Source of the DNA: RGIG5952 sp045627605
Lineage (GTDB): Bacteria; Verrucomicrobiota; Kiritimatiellia; RFP12; JAAYLN01
Assembly: GCA_045627605.1 (NCBI GenBank)
Contig: JAZQOA010000084.1
Span: 1-47,745 of the forward strand
DNA length: 47,745 nucleotides
Direction of reading: 5' to 3'
Positions 16,131-26,700 of this stretch are shown here, piece after piece. The notes under the pieces are model-generated. The model was not told where the DNA came from, made no database searches, and was given only the letters and a program-made list of their open reading frames with translations. The translations under genes were made by a program, and so were the position numbers. Within the stretch, counting starts at the first letter, position 1, and each line of letters begins with the position of its first letter.

Positions 16131-16763
16131 CTATGCCTCTTCGATCGCTTCCGCGATGTCGGTGATGCCGGCCTCGATGGCCATGTTGTAGGCTTCGATG
16201 CGTCCGGTGAAGTAGTTGTAGGCGATGACCGCGGGGATGGCGATGATCAGGCCTGCGGCCGTCGTGATGAGAGCCTCGGAAATGCCGCCCGCAACCGCGC
16301 CGGCGTCAAGGCCGGCGGCCTCGGCCATCGCGTTGAAGGAGCTGATCATGCCGGTGACGGTGCCGGTCATGCCGATGAGCGGCGAGATGCCGGAGATGAG
16401 AATCAGCGCATTGAGACGCTTCTCAAGGCCGTGGATCGCCTTCGGGGCGTAGTCCTCCATGGTCTTGGTGACCGTGGACTGCATCTCTGTCATCGTGCGG
16501 CCCCTGGCCTTCATGCGCTGGTAGCGCTGGAGACCAATGAGCATCGTCGCGGCAAGCGGACCGGACGACTTCGTGCAGGCCTCCATCGCGCCTTCGATGT
16601 CGCCCTTGGCGAGCATCTCGCGCACCGACCGGCGCAGGCCTTCGAAATCGACGTTGCCAGCGCGGAAGGCGCGGGCGCGGTCGATCATAATCGCGATAAC
16701 CGCGATCGAGCAAATCAGGAGCGGCACCATCATGGATCCGCCGTCAATAAGTATTCCAAGCAT
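16131..16763 (-). CDS. exbB: ExbB/TolQ/MotA-family proton-channel protein
   Basis: 210 residues, AAAGGAC ribosome site. Three membrane helices: GSMMVPLLICSIAVIAIMIDR near the N-terminus, then a cytoplasmic loop (about 35-100), then the two C-terminal helices with the family motifs LNALILISGISPLIGMTGTVTGMISSF and ISEALITTAAGLIIAIPAVIAYN. The threonine/glycine positions in helices 2 and 3 that line the proton path are present. Length is usual for the family. With two ExbD genes directly behind, it forms the motor of this operon. Confidence 0.92.
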   Translation of the reverse strand: MLGILIDGGSMMVPLLICSIAVIAIMIDRARAFRAGNVDFEGLRRSVREMLAKGDIEGAMEACTKSSGPLAATMLIGLQRYQRMKARGRTMTEMQSTVTKTMEDYAPKAIHGLEKRLNALILISGISPLIGMTGTVTGMISSFNAMAEAAGLDAGAVAGGISEALITTAAGLIIAIPAVIAYNYFTGRIEAYNMAIEAGITDIAEAIEEA

Positions 16764-16832
16764 TGTTTAGTCCTTTCGTTGTTGTGAATTGTGGGCGAAG
16801 GCGCACCGTCAGCCCGGGTGCGCCAACGAAAA

Positions 16833-19043
16833 TCAGTCGTTGGAGAGGCGCTTGAGGAACTGCGTGCCCTGTGCGGCCGCCTGGCCGCCGGGATACTCCT
16901 CGACGAGGCGCTGGAACTTCGCGATGGCGTCCTCGCGATTGCCCATGCGGTGGCAGACGACGCCCCACTTGAGAAGCATTTCGTCGAGCCACGGGGCGTC
17001 GGGATAGTCCTGGAAAACGCGCTCAAGCGTCTCAATGCAGCGCGAGTAGTCGCGCGTGGTGATGTAGTAGTCGATGACCTTCTTGAAGGAGTCGCCGGCG
17101 TAAGACGACTCGGGATAGGCCTCGGCGCAACGCTTGAAGGCGACCATCGCCGGCGAGAAGTCGGGCTTGCGGACGCCATTCTGCGACTGGAGGCGGATCG
17201 ACTGCTCCATCGCCTCGCCGATGCGGAATTGCGCCTCGGCCTTGAGCGGCGACGCCGGGAGGTTGAGAATTGCGTTGTAAACCTGGATTGCCGAGCGAAT
17301 CGCCTCGGGGTTCTTCGCGCCGGCCTGCATGCGGGCATTGCCGATCTGCATGAAGGCGCGGTCTGCGAGCGTCGTGTCGGGGAAGAGCTTGACCAGCTGG
17401 TTGCAGGTCGCGATGGCGTCGGTGAGGTTGCCCTGGACAAGCTGGAGGTCCCACTTCACGGCGAAGGCCTCCTCGATGATTTCGCGGTCAAGGCTGAAGC
17501 GCGCGGCGAGCGACATGAGTTCCTCGACCTTGAGGAGGCCTTCCTCAGCCTTGTCGGAAGCCTGCGTGTCAAGACCGACGTCCTTGAAGATGCTGCCCCA
17601 CTTGTGGAGAAGCTGCGCCTCAAGGAGAAGCTTCTTGGCCTGGATCATCGCATCGGAGGCATTGGCGACGATCGACTGCGGCTCGGTGCTGCCGCCGACG
17701 AGAACGGCGGCCTCGGCAAGGCGCGTCTCGGGCTTGGTGCCGAGGAGGTGGTTGGTGTCCTCGTACTGGGCGACGATCTTGTCCTCGGGGAGGACGCCGA
17801 TATCACCGGTCTGGAGGACGACCGGCGGCTTGTTGGTGTCGGTGTTGAGGAGGCGCGGGGTGATGCGGCCGGCGAAGACACCGGTGCGGGCGCCGGTCTC
17901 GACGAGGTCGACCTCGACGAGCGAACGCTGAATCCACGGGGCATCGGGATCGGGCGGCTGCGGCGCGGCCCCTTCCGGAACCTCGGGGCGCTCCTTGTAC
18001 TGCGCGACGACGGGAATGCGGATCGTATCGGGATTGGGCGTCGTATCGGCATCGAGGTCGCGGACGAGGATGAAGGCGGGCTGGTCGCAGAAAACACCGC
18101 GGACCTTCTGGCGCTGTGCGCCGTCCATGAAGGTGACGGTGCCGGTCGAAACGACCTTTGCGCTGGCGTTGCGCGGCTGGCGGACGGCCCCCGACTCGGT
18201 GTTGCGGTCAAGGTAGTTGACGGTAATCTCGTCGGCGCCATGCACGGTGAGACGCCCGTCGTAGGGCTGGGTGGCGTCGGTCGTCGTCTCGACGGAGGCC
18301 AGGAAGTCGCCGTCGCCGCGGCCGAAGGCGACAAGTTTCGACTTCTCCTTGTCGCCCGACTTGCTGAGAAGCTCGACTTCCTCGACCTCGCCAAGGGCGG
18401 CGAGAACGCCGAGGTCCTTGTCCATCACGTGGACGTAGATGCGCTGGCCGGCCTCGGCAAGCACCGTGGCGTTGGTGTCGCCGGTGTTGGGGACGGCGGT
18501 GCCGACCATCTGGAAGGCCTCGGCCGCGCGCGCCCAGCGGCCCGCATCGAAGTGAATCTGGCCGATCAAGAAGAAGGCGTCGTTCGCGAAGAGGCTCGTG
18601 GGGTAGTCCTGCGTGACGCGGCGAAGAAGCATCGCGGCGTCGCCGGGCTGGCCGCGGTCAAGCTGGCCCTGCCCCTGGAGAAGCAGCGACTCGGCCTGGA
18701 CCTCGGGGTCCTCAGAGGCGAAGGCCTTGCGGAGCGAGGCGCCGGCGGCGTCGAACTGCCGCTTGTTGAGCTGGTGGCGGCCCAGCTCGAGGAAGGCGTT
18801 GAAACGTGAAGGGGCATCCGGGAACATCTTGGGGACGGCCTCAAGCATGTTCACCGCGCGGTCGTCCTCGCCGTTCTCGATCAGCGACTTGGCATTGGCG
18901 ACCATGCGTTTTGCACGCGCCTCGATGGCGGCGGGCGAACCGCCGCCGTCCTGCTTGTCCTCCTCGCCTTCGGCCGCCGGTGCCTGGGCGAGCGCGGCCG
19001 CAGCCGCGAGGGCGCAAATAGCAAACAATGGGAATTTCTTCAT
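16833..19043 (-). CDS. secreted TPR / beta-repeat / TPR protein of the ExbBD operon
   Basis: 736 residues, signal peptide (KKFPLFAICALAAAAALAQA) and GGAGAG ribosome site. Three-part layout: N-terminal TPR array (about 40-225; RFNAFLELGRHQLNKRQFDA, QAESLLLQGQGQLDRG); central beta region (about 225-480) with two copies of a repeat, V-x-D-x-D then VEVDLVETGARTGVFAGRI; C-terminal TPR array (about 500-730; ADRAFMQIGNARMQAG, FKKVIDYYITTRDYSRCIETLERVF, REDAIAKFQRLVEEYPGGQAAA). The closing repeats resemble CpoB/YbgF and BamD-type helices that work with Tol or outer-membrane machines. The architecture copies, in miniature, the 2588-residue protein encoded two genes upstream. Confidence 0.75.
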   Translation of the reverse strand: MKKFPLFAICALAAAAALAQAPAAEGEEDKQDGGGSPAAIEARAKRMVANAKSLIENGEDDRAVNMLEAVPKMFPDAPSRFNAFLELGRHQLNKRQFDAAGASLRKAFASEDPEVQAESLLLQGQGQLDRGQPGDAAMLLRRVTQDYPTSLFANDAFFLIGQIHFDAGRWARAAEAFQMVGTAVPNTGDTNATVLAEAGQRIYVHVMDKDLGVLAALGEVEEVELLSKSGDKEKSKLVAFGRGDGDFLASVETTTDATQPYDGRLTVHGADEITVNYLDRNTESGAVRQPRNASAKVVSTGTVTFMDGAQRQKVRGVFCDQPAFILVRDLDADTTPNPDTIRIPVVAQYKERPEVPEGAAPQPPDPDAPWIQRSLVEVDLVETGARTGVFAGRITPRLLNTDTNKPPVVLQTGDIGVLPEDKIVAQYEDTNHLLGTKPETRLAEAAVLVGGSTEPQSIVANASDAMIQAKKLLLEAQLLHKWGSIFKDVGLDTQASDKAEEGLLKVEELMSLAARFSLDREIIEEAFAVKWDLQLVQGNLTDAIATCNQLVKLFPDTTLADRAFMQIGNARMQAGAKNPEAIRSAIQVYNAILNLPASPLKAEAQFRIGEAMEQSIRLQSQNGVRKPDFSPAMVAFKRCAEAYPESSYAGDSFKKVIDYYITTRDYSRCIETLERVFQDYPDAPWLDEMLLKWGVVCHRMGNREDAIAKFQRLVEEYPGGQAAAQGTQFLKRLSND

Positions 19044-19075
19044 GATTTACTCTCCGTAAAACTTTTCGGGATGGG

Positions 19076-20713
19076 CTACCTGATGGTTTCGACGACGGCA
19101 CCGCCGGTTGCGATGCCCCAGGCCTCGAGGCGCTGGTGGGCCTGCGACGACTCGCCTGTTTTTTTCCATTCGGGCTGGGAAAGAAGGCGGCGGTAGAGGG
19201 CGATGGCCTTCTCCTTGTCGCCGTCTTCGCGGTAGTACTCCGCCATCGTCCAGGTTGCACGGGCGGCCTGGTCGGGGAAGAAGGTGAGATCCTGCAGCGT
19301 CGCGAACGTCTCGGTCTTCTTGCCAAGGCGGCGGTAGCAGTATTGGATGTCCCAGAGCGTTCCGGGCGGGACGGAAATCTCCTGGTAGATTTTGAGCGCC
19401 TTCTCGTAGTCGTGGATGGCGTCCTTGTAGACCCAGGCGAGGGTCTTCTTGCCCGAAAGCGAAACCTCGGGATCCTTGTTGGCGATGATTTGCTCGAGGG
19501 TGAGGACGCAGGCATCCCACGCCCCGGCACGGCGATCGATCTCGTATGAGAGCCAAAGACGCGCAAGGGGGTCGGCGACAAGAGGTTCGATGGTGTGCGC
19601 CTCGTCGAAAAGACGGGCGTCCGCGAGCATGATCGCCAAGTCCTTCGCGCGGGCGGAGCGGACGTCATCGGGCGAGGACTTGACATACTTCGTCATGTCT
19701 CCGATGAGCTTCTTGGCGTCCGCGAGGTCGATGGCCCTGCGGTAGCTGAAGGCGCGCTTGTAGTACTCCCAGTCGCGACCGTCCGCGAGGAAGACCGCCT
19801 TCTGGTCCTCGTGCCACTTGGCGAAACCCTTGTTGAGTTCCTTGATGGCCTTGTCTTTTTCGCCGAGCTTGTCGACGTACTTGGCGTCGTACCACCACTC
19901 GTTCCAGTACCAGCGGCGGCCGTTAATCACGTCCTCGGCGCCCTGGACGGCGTTGGCGCGCCCCTTCGCATTCTGCGGGTCGAGATCGCGGAAGACGAAG
20001 GAGGTGAGCTCCTTCCACTTGCCGCCAATGGCGTAGGCCTGGGGAAGCGTCTCGCAGGCGCTGCGCCAGTCGCCGCTGGCAATGTCCTTGTAAATCGGGT
20101 CGGAGGCCTGAAGCCAGTTTTTGGTGGCCTCATCGACCTTCCCGAGCTTCCAGAAGATCGTCGCCAGGCGGTTGTAGGCGCGGCAAGCAAGCGGATGCTC
20201 CGCGGCCTTGGGGTCGGAGAGCATCTCCAGGAACGTGCCCTTCGCCTTGTTGTTTTCGCCGTTGGCATACTGGCAGTCGCCGATCATGAACTGCGCGGCG
20301 GGCACGATCCACGACTCCGTCGGGTAGAAGTCGAGAAGTTCCTCGAAGGTCTTCATCGCCGCGTTGCGGTCGCGCGCGCCCTTCGACGACATTCCCTGCA
20401 TGAAGAGCACGTACGCCTTGACTGCGTCGTCGTCGTAGTCGAGCTCGTACTGCACGCTGTACTTCTTCCACTCCGCCGAGGCGGCGCGGAAAAGCGGAAT
20501 CTGGACGTCGGGCACCGACTTGTTTTGCTGTGCCGCCGTCTCGGCCTTGATGTAGGCGTCGACAGCCTTGTCGATCGTGGCGCGCTTTTCGAAATCGAGG
20601 TTCTGGTACATCTTGACGGGCATCCGCCAAGTCCAGTCGCCGGCGACGGCGAGGGCCGCCGTGGCGGCCGCCGCGAAGGCCAGCGTCAGGGTTCTCACAT
20701 CTTTTCCGGGCAT
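19076..20713 (-). CDS. secreted TPR protein of the ExbBD operon
   Basis: 545 residues with signal peptide (LTLAFAAAATAALAVAGDW) and GAGGAAC ribosome site. Helical repeats throughout: AYVLFMQGMSSKGARDRNAA, SWIVPAAQFMIGDCQYANGE, ACRAYNRLATIFWKLGKVDEA, EKAIALYRRLLSQPEWKK. No beta insertion, unlike its neighbours. Likely an extracytoplasmic scaffold. It is 32 bases upstream of the 736-residue protein gene and 81 bases downstream of the giant gene; that gap carries two hairpins. Confidence 0.72.
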   Translation of the reverse strand: MPGKDVRTLTLAFAAAATAALAVAGDWTWRMPVKMYQNLDFEKRATIDKAVDAYIKAETAAQQNKSVPDVQIPLFRAASAEWKKYSVQYELDYDDDAVKAYVLFMQGMSSKGARDRNAAMKTFEELLDFYPTESWIVPAAQFMIGDCQYANGENNKAKGTFLEMLSDPKAAEHPLACRAYNRLATIFWKLGKVDEATKNWLQASDPIYKDIASGDWRSACETLPQAYAIGGKWKELTSFVFRDLDPQNAKGRANAVQGAEDVINGRRWYWNEWWYDAKYVDKLGEKDKAIKELNKGFAKWHEDQKAVFLADGRDWEYYKRAFSYRRAIDLADAKKLIGDMTKYVKSSPDDVRSARAKDLAIMLADARLFDEAHTIEPLVADPLARLWLSYEIDRRAGAWDACVLTLEQIIANKDPEVSLSGKKTLAWVYKDAIHDYEKALKIYQEISVPPGTLWDIQYCYRRLGKKTETFATLQDLTFFPDQAARATWTMAEYYREDGDKEKAIALYRRLLSQPEWKKTGESSQAHQRLEAWGIATGGAVVETIR

Positions 20714-20737
20714 TTCAAAGTTCCTCAGTGTGACTTT

Positions 20738-20776
20738 GCGCGGGCGTTGGCCCCGCGCACCTGCGAAGCGGTGCGC
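20738..20776 (-). other. two overlapping GC-rich hairpins between the giant gene and the next TPR gene
   Basis: Arms GCGCGGG/CCCGCGC (20738-20744 with 20752-20758) and GCGCACC/GGTGCGC (20755-20761 with 20770-20776) share bases, so only one can form at a time. No T-run follows. A role in mRNA processing, stability or attenuation inside the operon is possible. Confidence 0.5.
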
Positions 20777-20794
20777 GAAGCCAGCTGCAAGACG

Positions 20795-23700
20795 CTATTC
20801 AAGTTTCTCGAAGATCTTCGACTCCTGGAGCAGGAGGCCGCGGGCGCGGCGGGCCCACTCGGTTTCGGGATACTCGAAGACCGTGCGCTTGAGGTAGAGG
20901 TAGGCGTTCTGGTAGTCCTTGCACTTGAGGCTGGCGTCGCCGGCCCAGTACATCGACTGCGCACGGAGCGAGATCGAGGCGGTTTCGCGGTACTGCTCGG
21001 TCAGGAGCGCGAGGGCGGCGACGGCAAGCTTGTACTCCTCGTTCATCAGGAGCACCGGGGCCTGCTTCTCCTCCTTGGCGGCGCATTCGGCGAGGTACTC
21101 GGCCTGCTTCATGTGGCACTGCGCGCTCATGAAGAGGGCGCGGTCGGCCTTCTCGTGGGTCGGGAAGCGCTTCTGGAAGTTGGCGTAGATACGGCCGGCG
21201 GTATCGAACCGCTTCTGCGTGTAGTAGTACGTGGCAAGGCGGATCGACGCATCACCCACAAGCGGGGACTCGGGATAGAGGTAAGTCATCTTGACGTATT
21301 CCTCGCTGGCGCGGTTGTAGTCGCCGAGCATTTCGAGGCAGAGCGCCTTGTGGTACTGCGCCTTGGAGGCGAACTCCGACTCGGGCCAGGTGCTGAGAAT
21401 CGCCGAGAAGCGCGACAGGGCCTCGCTGTAGAGCGGCTCCGAAGCCTTCTTGTTGCCGGCGTCCTTCTCCTCGGTGGCCAATTCCTGGTAGAGGTTGGCG
21501 AGGAGGTATTCGCCCTGGACGAGGTGGATCGTCGTCGGGTAGTTGCGGAGGGCCTCCTCGAGGATGTGCTTGCCTTCGTCGATCGCCTCGGCGCTGCGCT
21601 CGGGCTGCTTCAGGCGGCGGAACTCCTTGGCGGTCTCGAAGAGGCACTCGGCGAGGCGGAACTGGACGAGAACGGCCATGTCGCTGTCGCGGAAGTGCTT
21701 CGAGAAGAGGCGGACGTCGCCGTCGCTGCCCTTGAAGACCTTGCCGGAAATCTTGAGCAGGCCCGGCTGGAGCGACGGGATCGTGCCCTTGTCGTTGTAG
21801 ACGAACTCGACGGTGTCGCCATAGCGGACGGCGATGCGGTCGTCCGCGAGCTCCTCTTCGGCGACGGCCACGCCGCCCGTGGCGACAGCCGGAATCGCCT
21901 CGCCCGGGGCGAAGATCACCGGACGGATCGTCCCGGTGAAGATGCCGGAGTGCGGAAGCGTCTCGCGGAGGATGACCTTGCGGGTGACCTTGCTGCCGAG
22001 GGCGGTGACGCCGACGGCAACCTTGTCGATTTCCTCCCCGGTGTCCTGGTCGGCATCCTGCACCATCACGAAGAAACGCTCGCCGACATGGGCCATCTGG
22101 CGGTCAGCCGTGTAGGTGCTGTCCATAAGCCCGACGCGCGCGGCGCTGACGAGCTGCATGAAGTACTCGCTCTGGACTGAGCCGTCATCGTTGAGGACGC
22201 GGATGCGCACCTTGTCGTTGCCATTGACCGGAAGGTCGGGAATCTCCTCCTCGTCGTATTCGGCACCGGGATCGGGCGGCCCGAGGTGGAGCTTGACAAC
22301 GCCGCTGAACTGGCCGGTCTGACCGGCTTCGGTAATGTTCCTGACGGACGGGATGTCGGACTTGATCCCGTCGAAGTTGAGCCCCAGGCCGAGCGGAATC
22401 GTAATCACATCGGGATCGCGGCCTGAGGCCTCGGCATCGTCGAGCTCGCTCTGCGCGACAACTTCGATGTTGATCTTGCTGGCCTCGTGGCGGGCGCGCG
22501 ACGGATCGACGACCATCACCGGGATCGGGGTGGCGACGTTGGCGGGCAGCGCATTCGTGCCCGAGAAGCGTTCGGCGGGCATCGTCGTGGCGGAGATGAC
22601 ATCCTTGTAGAGGACCTCGATGTTCTCGTTGCCGGGGCGGCGCTTGATTTGCTCGAGGCGGAGCTTGGCATCGTAGCTGGTATCCACGACGCGCTCGACG
22701 GAGGTGTCGAAGAAGAGGACCTTGGGCTCGGTCGGCTGCGCGGCCTGGACCGTCACCTTGCGCTGCGTCGGCACGCCGGGCTTGGTGTTCTCGCGATCCT
22801 CATACGACATCGTGATGACGTCGCCGGGGGCGATCGGGAGCGTTCCGGGCGGGATGTTGGTGACGGCGGCGTCGCAGGTGCGGAGCTGCGCCATGAAGAG
22901 GCCGCCGTGGATGCCTTCGTTCTCGCCGTTGCCATAGCCAGGCATGTTGGCATAGTGCGCCGTCTGCTCGGTGAGCGTCATGTTGGCGCTGCGGCCCGAA
23001 CGGGTCTCGATCTTGACCTTGACCTTGTCGGCCTCGGGCGTGATGTCGCCGTCGGGGTCGCGGACGCACACGAGAAGCATGTCGCCCGGAATGAAGCGAT
23101 AGGCGTCGTAGAGGAACATCTGGTTGCCGTTGCGGGTCTGCCGGATCTCCTCGAAGAAGAAATTGACGTCGGCGTCGTGGAACGACGAGTCAAGCGTGCG
23201 CTCGAGAATGCGCTTCTCGCCGCTCGACGTACGCTCGTCGTTGTACGAGACCGTGATCTTGTCGCCGGGGGCGACTTCAAGGAACTCGTTCTGGAGCGCG
23301 TCGCTGTAGTCGCTTTCGACCGGGATGATGAGCTGGCCACGCGAATCCTGGACGTAGAGCTTCTGGACGCTGACCTCGCGGCCCGTGTAGCCGAGGAACT
23401 CCCAGCGGAGGGAGCGGAGGCGCATCGGCTTGGAGAAGGTGGCCTGGAAACCGCCCTTGGTCTTGTGGATGACCGCGACGTCCTTGACGAACTCCTCGAG
23501 TGCGGGGTGCGCCTTCGGGTCGATCCAGTCGGCGGGGAACTGCTGGAGCGTGCCGTCGTCCTTCTCGACGTGGATTGTGAGGGCGTCGTCGGGATACGAG
23601 GCGCTGAAGAAGACCTCGAGGAGGTGCGGGCCCGGCTCGACATCGATGCTCACCTGCTGCTGGTGGAGCCCGTTCCCCTGCCCCGTGAAGACATCGACGC

Positions 23701-26700
23701 CGTCAACGGCGATCGCCATCCAGAGGCCGGCAAGGGTGCGGCCCTTGGTGTCGTTGGCCTCGAGGCGGAACTTGACCGTCTTCTGGCCCTGCGGCAACAT
23801 GAAGGGCGCGCTGATCATCGCGTTCTGGGTTTGGTCGCGGTTCGAGACCGGCGTGAAGGCGAGGCCGAGGACGGTCTTGGGCGCGACGGCCTTGTCGGAC
23901 GAGAACTGCGAGCGGATGAGCGCCGAGCTGTTGAGCTTGCGCCCGCCGGCGACCTGGTAGTGGATGCCGTAGCGCTTCGAAATGTCACCCAGCGGCAGCG
24001 TGCCGAGCACGGTGCGCTCGTCGGTGAGGCGGCCGGTCAGGCGGATCGAGGTGATTTCCTCGGGGTTGGGCACCATGATGGCGACGTTCGAAATCACGTA
24101 GGAGCCCATGGTGTCGACCTCGAACCACTTGCCCTGGGCGCCGTCCGGCGCGCTCTTCCAGACGCCATTGCGCTTGGAGTTGATCGCGTCGCCGGGGTTG
24201 ACGCCGGTGGCGCTGTCGGAAGCGAAGGCGCGCGGCGGCGGGAGCTGCGTCGGAATCGTGCCGCGGAAGATGCCCGAGGAACCCTCGGTTTCCTCAAGGA
24301 TGATGCCCTCGAGCTTGTCGCCCGACGACGTCTTGGCGTCGATGCTGATCTTGTCGGGCTGGATGGTCAAGCTGCGGTCGCGGTCGCGGACGACGACATA
24401 GATCGGGTTGCCAGGCTTGAGGTTGCTGGAGAGGGTCTCGCGGTCAACGCCTTCGGTGCTCGACGTGATGAGCATCGCCTCAAGCGCGGCCTCGGCCTTG
24501 CCTTCCTCGGCAAGGGGTGCCGCCGCGCCAATGGCGAGGCGGGCGTCGTCGACGACGCGGAGCGACTTGGGCTCGGTCGTCTCAAGGCCGCGGGCCTTGA
24601 GGAATTCGGGCTCGACGCGGTAGGTGACTTCGTCGTTGCCGCAGACTTCAAGAATGTGGTTGGTCGGGACCGCCGCGCCAAGCATCGTCGAAATGCTGCC
24701 GTTGAAGAGGTACGGGTTGCGGGCCGTCGGATAGAGGGCGAGGACTTCGACGTCCTTGCCTTCGGAAGTCGTGATCACGATCGGGATGCTGTTGCCGCCG
24801 CCGGCCACGCCAAGGTTGCGGTCCTGCACCGAGATGGTGAGTTCCTGGCCCGGGCGGATGAGCGTGCGGTCCTCGATGTTGCCGACGAGGACGGCGGTAT
24901 CGTCGACTTCGCTGTTGGTCGCGAGTTTCCACTTGCCGTGGAGAAGGCGCGCGTCAGTATGGGTGTAGTCGAGGTTGAAGACTTCGTCAAGTTGCTTGCG
25001 GGTCTCCTCGTAGTCCTTGCGGTCGAAGGCGACGCGGGCGAGGAAATAGTGGGCCTGGGCCTGGATCTCGACGTCGGGCTGCGAAAGCCAAAGCTCGATG
25101 ATTTGCTCGGCCTGGCTGACGTTGCCCATCTCGATGAGGAGGTCGACGTCGCGGAACATCGCGCGGCGCGCGGCCTTGGTGCCCTGGTAGTAGGAGCCGT
25201 TGCGGATCGACTGGTACTCGAGCTTGGCGGCCTCGTAGTTGCGCTGGTCACGGTAGCACTCGGCACGGGTGAGCATCAGCGAGGCGGCGAGTTCGGGCGT
25301 GAGCGAACTCTCCTTCGTGAGGAGGGTCGTGGCAATCGAACGGGCCTTGAGAAGGAGCTTGTCCTCCTTGCCGCGGGCATAGCGGAGCTGCTCGACGCCC
25401 CAGGCGACGAACCCGGCGGGAAGCTTCGAGGCCTCGCGCTCGAAGGTCTGGAGGTTCTTGTTGAGGAGCGCCCAGCTGCGCTCGGGATTGTTGCGCTCAA
25501 GCTCGTCGGCGGCGACGTAGAGCGGGTACATCGGGCTCGACTCGTCGACCGGGTAAATGCCCGGCATGTGCGTCGAGCAATCGGAGCGAACGCGCTGGAA
25601 GTTGCCCGCGATCACGGCCTGGTCGGTCGAAACCGAGGAGGCGACGATGTGGGCGGGTTCCCAGCAGTCCGCCTCGGTGGCTTTTTTGAGGGTGCCCAAA
25701 AGACTCTGGCCGTTGTAGTCGACGTTCTGCCAGAAGGAGGAGCCCGTGGCGTGGGCGATAAACGCGGCGGCCTCGAAATTGCCCGACCCCACGAAGCGGC
25801 TGAAGGCGACGCGCAGCGGGACGTGGACGCGCCACTTGTCCGTCGTCAGGCGCATGCCGTAACCATAGCGGAGGCCGAACTCCTCGCAGAACGAGCGGAT
25901 GGCGGCGGTGAGCGCTTCGGACTGTTTGCCGTCAGTGCGCGAAATGAGCGTGGAGAGGCAATCGGCGAAGCGGTTGGAGTCATACGCGGCGAGAAGAGCC
26001 GCGTTCTTGACGGGCACCGCCTTGATCGCGGGGAGGAGCTTGTCCTTCAGGAGGGCGCCGAACTCGTTGGCCTGGGGGTCGGTGCTTTCCTTCTCGACGG
26101 GAATCACGGGCATCCAGTTGCCGCCGTTGGCGTAGGTCATGCGGTATTCCTGGCCGACGAGCGCCTTGTAGTCGGCGTAGCGGCCGAAGGGATCGGCCTT
26201 GTCTGCCGCGGCGGCATAACGGCTGATCGCGGCGGGGCCCTGGCCGAGCATGGCGTAGAGCTTGACGAGGCGGGCGCGCTGCCAGCTCGTGCCGACGCGA
26301 CGGTCAATCAGCGCGGCGGCGAAGGGCTCGAGCTTGAACTGCGCGTTGTAGAGGTTGGTGGCGACAAGGATGTTCTCGAGGATGTCGAAGGTCTTGTTGA
26401 GCGACCCGGCGTTGAACTCCTCGACGGGGTGCGAGGCGTAGAGAAGGTCAATCTGCTTGAGCTGTTCGGGGCCGGGCCAGTTGCCCTGCCCGCAGTTGGC
26501 GTCCACGTGGGCGGCGGCGGCCGCCGCCGTCATGTCCTTGTAGTGCTGGGCGAGAACCGATGTCGGGAAGTTCTTCGGGTAGGTCATCGAAGAGAAATAT
26601 TCCGGCTCGATGGTGCCCGACTTGATGGCGGCCGAGGCGGCGGCGACAAAGTTGGTCTGGTTCTGCGTGTCGCGCGCGACGGTGATCATGCCGTTGAAGT

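Noticed and set aside
16791..22180. Long rightward frames opposite the TPR genes (672 and 861 codons)
   Set aside because: Shadows of the two secreted TPR genes and of the end of the giant gene; no recognisable domains.
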